A DNA stretch of 8,151 nucleotides from Nitrospiraceae bacterium UBA6905 (GTDB taxonomy: Bacteria > Nitrospirota > Thermodesulfovibrionia > Thermodesulfovibrionales > UBA6898). The DNA is taken from contig DKBH01000050.1 of NCBI GenBank assembly GCA_002451165.1, forward strand, positions 1 to 8,151. Direction: 5' to 3'. The position numbers were made by a program, and so were the translations under genes. Positions 5,589 to 8,151 of this stretch are shown here, piece by piece (the first letter of the stretch is position 1; each line of letters opens with the position of its first letter). The notes below the pieces were generated by a model. That model made no database searches, had not been told where the DNA came from, and was given only the letters and a program-made list of their open reading frames with translations.

Positions 5589-5911
5589 TCAGGCAGGAGC
5601 ACAAGGAAAAGTTCCTGCAAGAGCTGACCGCCTCCGAAAAGGTCTTTTTCCTCAAAACTGCTCGGGCAGCAATCAGCGCAAAAAGATACCGTCCTTCAGA
5701 GGATCTTTTTTACTATTGTTATTTCATGACCTTAAGAGAGCGGCTGAAGGCCATCAGCCCATCACGCGGCAACGGCATGACGCGTATCTTGCTTGTCGAG
5801 GGCGCAAAGGACATCGACGATACCTTAAAGATCTATATACAGAGGCTCGAGGAAACCAAAGGCTCCACGCCTGATCCATCAGGCGACAAGTTCCTTGAAT
5901 TATTTTCTTGA
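5585..5911 (+). CDS. Small protein of unknown function, coupled to the gene before
   Basis: A 108-residue protein starting at the ATG within the ATGA overlap with the preceding gene. It is predicted helical, with an aromatic cluster at about 42-48 (FYYCYFM) and many basic and acidic residues (RQEHKEKFLQ, LKIYIQRLEETKG). There is no signal peptide or membrane segment; a small cytoplasmic partner protein fits. No motif I know is present. Without homologues, no function can be given. The overlap and clean coding character are the main support for both genes. Confidence 0.72.
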   Translation: MIRQEHKEKFLQELTASEKVFFLKTARAAISAKRYRPSEDLFYYCYFMTLRERLKAISPSRGNGMTRILLVEGAKDIDDTLKIYIQRLEETKGSTPDPSGDKFLELFS

Positions 5912-6272
5912 TGCGCATAAAACCTCTTGCCTGTCTGCTAAACTTTCAAAATGTGCATAGTATTGTGCACACCTTGGTTTTGATGCTGAAGCTGCGTTAT
6001 TCAGGTGGTAGGGGAATATTCAGCGGCGAAAGAACCTTTCACTGTGGGCGCTCACATAACTGGTTTTCCCTCGGTTTGCTCAGCGCCGCGTCCGGACTGT
6101 CGGTTTTTTCGTGAATCCTCAACGGGTTCACTCCCTGTGCCTACGGCGTGCCCGGTCTGTTCCGCAAAACTTATTGTGGTGATTATGTATTGCAGAAGAG
6201 CGAAAAGAAATCTCTTTACGGGGAGTGCAGGGTAGAAAACTCTCTGCCCGTGGTGTATCGTTACATATATCT
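5912..6272. other. Non-coding region before the acetyltransferase gene
   Basis: No supported gene lies here. An inverted repeat, TGTGCA-N8-TGCACA (5952-5971), has the shape of a dimeric regulator site. At 6111-6131, GTGAATCC/GGGTTCAC forms an 8-bp stem with one G-T pair. A six-T run at 6103-6108 precedes that stem rather than following it, so it does not make a terminator in either direction. Confidence 0.4.
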
Positions 6273-6791
6273 ATGGACATACAGATCAGAAAAGAACAAC
6301 CCGATGATTTTCTGCAGGTTGCCAGGCTTGTCGAGATGGCATTCCGTCAGAAGAACGAGGCGGTTCTCGTCGAGAATTTACGGCACCATAAACAATATAA
6401 TGCAAACCTGTCGCTCGTCGCGGAGTATCATGGGCGCATCGTCGGACAAATACTTTTTTTTCCTATCGTAATCCGGTGCGGAGATGCGGAAAAAGAGTCC
6501 CTGGCGCTCGCTCCCCTATCGGTATCCCCTGAATTCCAGAAAATGCGCGTCGGCACCAGGCTTGTGGAAGAGGGGCTGAAAAGGGCACGGGAGTCAGGCT
6601 ATGGTTCTGTGATCGTGCTGGGACATCCCGAATACTATGCGCGGTTCGGCTTTGTCCCTGCCCGTACATGGGGCATAACTGCTCCCTTTGATGTGCCTGA
6701 CGATGCGTTCATGGCTAAGGAGCTTCAGGCAGATGCCTTGAAAAATGCAGGTGGGGTCGTGGAATATCCAGAGGAGTTCTCGGAGGTCTGA
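6273..6791 (+). CDS. GNAT-family N-acetyltransferase, YhbS-like
   Basis: A 172-residue protein from ATG 6273. I prefer this start because the family begins with IRKEQPDDF..., the beta-1 strand and helix seen here at residues 4-14. An in-frame GTG at 6225 would add 16 residues outside the fold and has no spaced Shine-Dalgarno. The 6273 start also lacks a clear one. The core reads LAPLSVSPEFQKMRVGTRLV at about 79-98, where VSPEFQ...VGT is the acetyl-CoA pyrophosphate-binding motif A, followed by SVIVLGHPEYYARFGFVPA (112-130), typical of the YhbS group (COG3153). The enzyme transfers acetyl from acetyl-CoA to an amine; the substrate is not predictable. The C-terminus (PDDAFMAKEL) also fits the group. 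It appears monocistronic. Confidence 0.85.
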   Translation: MDIQIRKEQPDDFLQVARLVEMAFRQKNEAVLVENLRHHKQYNANLSLVAEYHGRIVGQILFFPIVIRCGDAEKESLALAPLSVSPEFQKMRVGTRLVEEGLKRARESGYGSVIVLGHPEYYARFGFVPARTWGITAPFDVPDDAFMAKELQADALKNAGGVVEYPEEFSEV

Positions 6792-6811
6792 AGTGTAGGA
6801 ACACGCAGGAC

Positions 6812-6849
6812 GGGACTCTTAGCGATGTGCGACATGTCCCCCCTTTTCC
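6812..6849 (+). terminator. Possible weak terminator after the acetyltransferase gene
   Basis: GGGAC (6812-6816) can pair with GTCCC (6836-6840), enclosing an inner ATGT/ACAT hairpin. CCCTTTTCC follows. The stem is short and asymmetric and the T-run has only four bases, so support is limited. Confidence 0.3.
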
Positions 6850-6882
6850 TGTGCACGCTTTTGTGATTCAGCGGAGAATGCA

Positions 6883-6914
6883 GGATTGCCTGCTCCGTCA
6901 TGCCTGTGCAATCC
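6883..6914 (-). other. Inverted repeat downstream of the minus-strand small gene
   Basis: GGATTGC (6883-6889) pairs perfectly with GCAATCC (6908-6914). It lies 15 bases past the stop of the minus-strand gene. No T-run follows on either strand, so it may protect the 3' end rather than terminate. Confidence 0.35.
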
Positions 6915-6928
6915 GGTTATATCTCTCC

Positions 6929-7087
6929 TTATCTTGCCTCTTCGCTTTCGTCATACATGGTGCTGCGTATGCATTCGTGGATGGCATCTTCAAGCGTGCA
7001 CTGCTTTGTCTCAAATACCTTGTGTCTTTCGATCATCGCCTGTAGTTGAGCAACTTCTTTATCAGTGAGCGTTATGGTTATTTGCAT
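6929..7087 (-). CDS. 52-residue protein, possibly ribbon-helix-helix-like
   Basis: On the minus strand, ATG at 7087-7085 is preceded by AGGAGG (7099-7094) at 6 bases. The frame runs 52 codons to TAA (6931-6929). The protein begins MQITITLTDKEVAQLQAMIE, continues RHKVFETKQCTLEDAIHECI and ends in an acidic tail (MYDESEEAR). A short beta-strand (QITITLT) followed by two helices separated by a turn (TLEDAIHECIRS) is the layout of ribbon-helix-helix proteins, often small regulators or antitoxins; this is a shape argument only. The Shine-Dalgarno overlaps the TGA of an upstream remnant ORF, as in an old operon. No toxin gene is recognisable next to it. The strong Shine-Dalgarno and clean frame make it probably real. 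Confidence 0.65.
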   Translation of the reverse strand: MQITITLTDKEVAQLQAMIERHKVFETKQCTLEDAIHECIRSTMYDESEEAR

Positions 7088-7098
7088 ATCTGACCTCC

Positions 7099-7254
7099 TC
7101 ACTTATTATAGTCAATATATCCAAGAGAGCGACGATACAAAGCAGAAGCAATGTTGATGTTGATCGCCCCGACGCACCGGATAGCAGTCTTGACGGCAAA
7201 CTTCAGCCATCGGGCGTGAGAGTGCTTCTTATTACGATCAGCCTTTTTGATCAA
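7099..7254 (-). pseudogene. Upstream ORF remnant of the minus-strand mini-operon
   Basis: On the minus strand a frame runs from about 7296 to TGA at 7101-7099. The only usable start is TTG at 7254, without a Shine-Dalgarno, giving 51 residues: a basic N-terminus (IKKADRNKKHSHARWLKF) and a helical rest (AVKTAIRCVGAI, then ASALYRRSLGYIDYNK). The composition looks protein-like. Its stop lies 11 bases before the next ATG, with that gene's Shine-Dalgarno overlapping it. A TAA at 7299-7297 closes the frame upstream, so an N-terminus is probably lost. Family not recognised. Confidence 0.4.
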
Positions 7255-7274
7255 GGAATATAGCTTCAGTTGAT

Positions 7275-7397
7275 CTATTTGCCGCGTGATTTCTTGTTAA
7301 CACTTTTGTTAAGCAGAATATGCAGCTTGAGCCGCTGCCGCAGTCCGGAAAAGGTGGCTCTCCCCGCATGATATGCGGAACACCTCTGCCAGAAATC
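7275..7397 (-). pseudogene. Second ORF remnant, other frame
   Basis: On the minus strand, 40 codons are open between TAA (7400-7398) and TAG (7277-7275), with no start codon and a basic product (FSGLRQRLKLHILLNKSVNK). It overlaps the previous remnant in another frame. The two could be halves of one frameshifted gene. An imperfect hairpin, AGGTG...CCGCAT-GAT-ATGCGG...CACCT, lies within it at 7352-7385. Low confidence. Confidence 0.25.
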
Positions 7398-7400
7398 TTA

Positions 7401-7535
7401 TTGACTCATAAATGAAAGTTATTAGACATGTCATGTATCTGATGGTTTAATTATTTCCGATATGTCAAGAAGGGCTTGTCGGGCAAATGAGCTGGGCCCT
7501 GCAAGAAGAAGTTGTGACTGTCTGGGAGGAGGGGT
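7401..7535. other. Junction region before the RHS fragment
   Basis: No gene is supported. The palindrome GACATGTC is at 7425-7432. RHS similarity begins only at about 7536, in mid-repeat, so a recombination or deletion boundary probably lies in this stretch. No terminal inverted repeat or target duplication of an insertion sequence was found. Confidence 0.35.
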
Positions 7536-7544
7536 GCCGGCAAT

Positions 7545-8151
7545 ATGACCACAGGGTATACGCCTGAGGGCTATGCCCTTACCATGACCTATGATGCGCA
7601 GAACAGGATGAAGACGGCGCAGTATACGGAGGGCACCGGCAAGGTGAACCTTTTCGAGTATGCGTATGCCGGCACCAGTCTTCTGGATCAACTGGTGAAG
7701 AAGGAAAACGGAACCCCGTTGAGCACGACGAAATACCTCCGCTCAGGCTTCCTGCCGGTACAGGAGAGAGACGGCAGCAATGCAATCACAAGAGAATACA
7801 CCTGGGGCAAGAACCTCGGCGGTGGCATCGGCGGCCTGCTGAACCTGAAACAAGGCGGGCAGGACTACAGCTATCTTTATGACGGCAAGGGCAATGTGAG
7901 CGCCTTGATCGACAGCACCCAGGTCGTAGTTGCTTCGTATGCCTATGACCCCTTCGGGCAGTTGATGAAACAGTCCGGTAGTCTCGACCAGCCGTATACT
8001 TTCTCGACAAAAGAGGTTCAGTCAGGCACCGGCCAATATTACTACGGCTACAGGTTCTATGATTCTTGCTCAGGCAAATGGACGACGAGGGACCCGTTGG
8101 GAGAGGCTGGGGGGATGAATTTGTATGGGATGGTCGGAAACTCACCCATTA
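7545..8151 (+). CDS. RHS repeat core fragment (N-truncated, 3' partial)
   Basis: The frame is open from a TGA at 7515-7517 to the window edge. The first ATG is 7545, with GGAGGAGGGG at 7525-7534, about 10 bases upstream. It gives 202 residues: YD-repeat sequence (YALTMTYDAQNRM), then a spacer, then the RHS-associated core. Core landmarks are YSYLYDGKGNVSALID (108-123), SYAYDPFGQL (131-140), TFSTKEVQSGTGQYYYGYRF (152-171) and RDPLGEAGGMNLYGMVGNSP (182-201). RHS proteins are normally over 1,000 residues, with many YD repeats forming a shell that encloses a variable C-terminal toxin after the core; the toxin would lie beyond the window. Homology starts at GAGNMTT, inside a YD repeat, so this is either a displaced tip cassette or a truncated gene. 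The Shine-Dalgarno may allow expression, but it may be a fortuitous G-rich run. Confidence 0.85.
   Translation, partial: MTTGYTPEGYALTMTYDAQNRMKTAQYTEGTGKVNLFEYAYAGTSLLDQLVKKENGTPLSTTKYLRSGFLPVQERDGSNAITREYTWGKNLGGGIGGLLNLKQGGQDYSYLYDGKGNVSALIDSTQVVVASYAYDPFGQLMKQSGSLDQPYTFSTKEVQSGTGQYYYGYRFYDSCSGKWTTRDPLGEAGGMNLYGMVGNSPI

Noticed and set aside
6103..6131. T-run plus hairpin as a terminator
   Set aside because: The T-run comes before the stem on the plus strand and reads as A on the minus strand, so neither orientation gives stem-then-U.
6225..6272. Upstream GTG start for the acetyltransferase
   Set aside because: The extra 16 residues precede the conserved first strand of the fold, and the G-rich run sits too close to the GTG to serve as a Shine-Dalgarno.
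7105..7110. TATAAT on the minus strand as a firm promoter
   Set aside because: No -35-like hexamer lies 16-18 bases upstream, and the bases encode the end of the remnant ORF (DYNK). Kept only as a possibility.

Overview
The window looks like a chromosomal segment from an anaerobic or facultatively anaerobic Gram-negative bacterium. A Desulfobacterota or Nitrospirota type would fit. The pointers are a stand-alone 2[4Fe-4S] ferredoxin, a c-di-GMP (GEMM-I) riboswitch in front of a secreted protein, a DUF1566 protein, a thrombospondin type 3 segment and RHS-type sequence. This is inference from gene content; there is no rRNA or marker gene. Coding density is low for a bacterium, and several stretches hold decayed genes.

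Left part (1-1230): the C-terminal end of a membrane protein, a strong intrinsic terminator, a small ferredoxin gene, then the remains of a yjbQ-family (UPF0047) gene on the minus strand, broken by two stops and a frameshift. A perfect 14-bp tandem repeat and a sigma-70-like promoter lie at the old 5' end of that dead gene and point rightward.

Centre (1183-4650): the most interesting part. Two secreted proteins each have a long structured leader. The first leader carries a recognisable GEMM-I c-di-GMP riboswitch, a hairpin that reuses the aptamer's 3' strand, and a 119-nt element. A 95% identical copy of that element lies in the second leader, which has no recognisable GEMM core but keeps a relative of the post-aptamer hairpin. 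The first protein joins eight 41-residue propeller-like repeats, a Ca2+-binding TSP3 segment and a hexapeptide left-handed beta-helix. The second joins a signal peptide, a 7-residue-repeat coiled coil and a DUF1566 domain. Together they look like a small c-di-GMP-linked surface or exported protein locus with a possibly undescribed structured RNA element shared between leaders.

Right part (4650-8151): a gene-poor stretch, two translationally coupled small unknown genes, a YhbS-like GNAT acetyltransferase, a minus-strand 52-residue gene (possibly ribbon-helix-helix-like) preceded by eroded ORF remnants, and finally an RHS-repeat core fragment that begins in the middle of a YD repeat and runs off the window.
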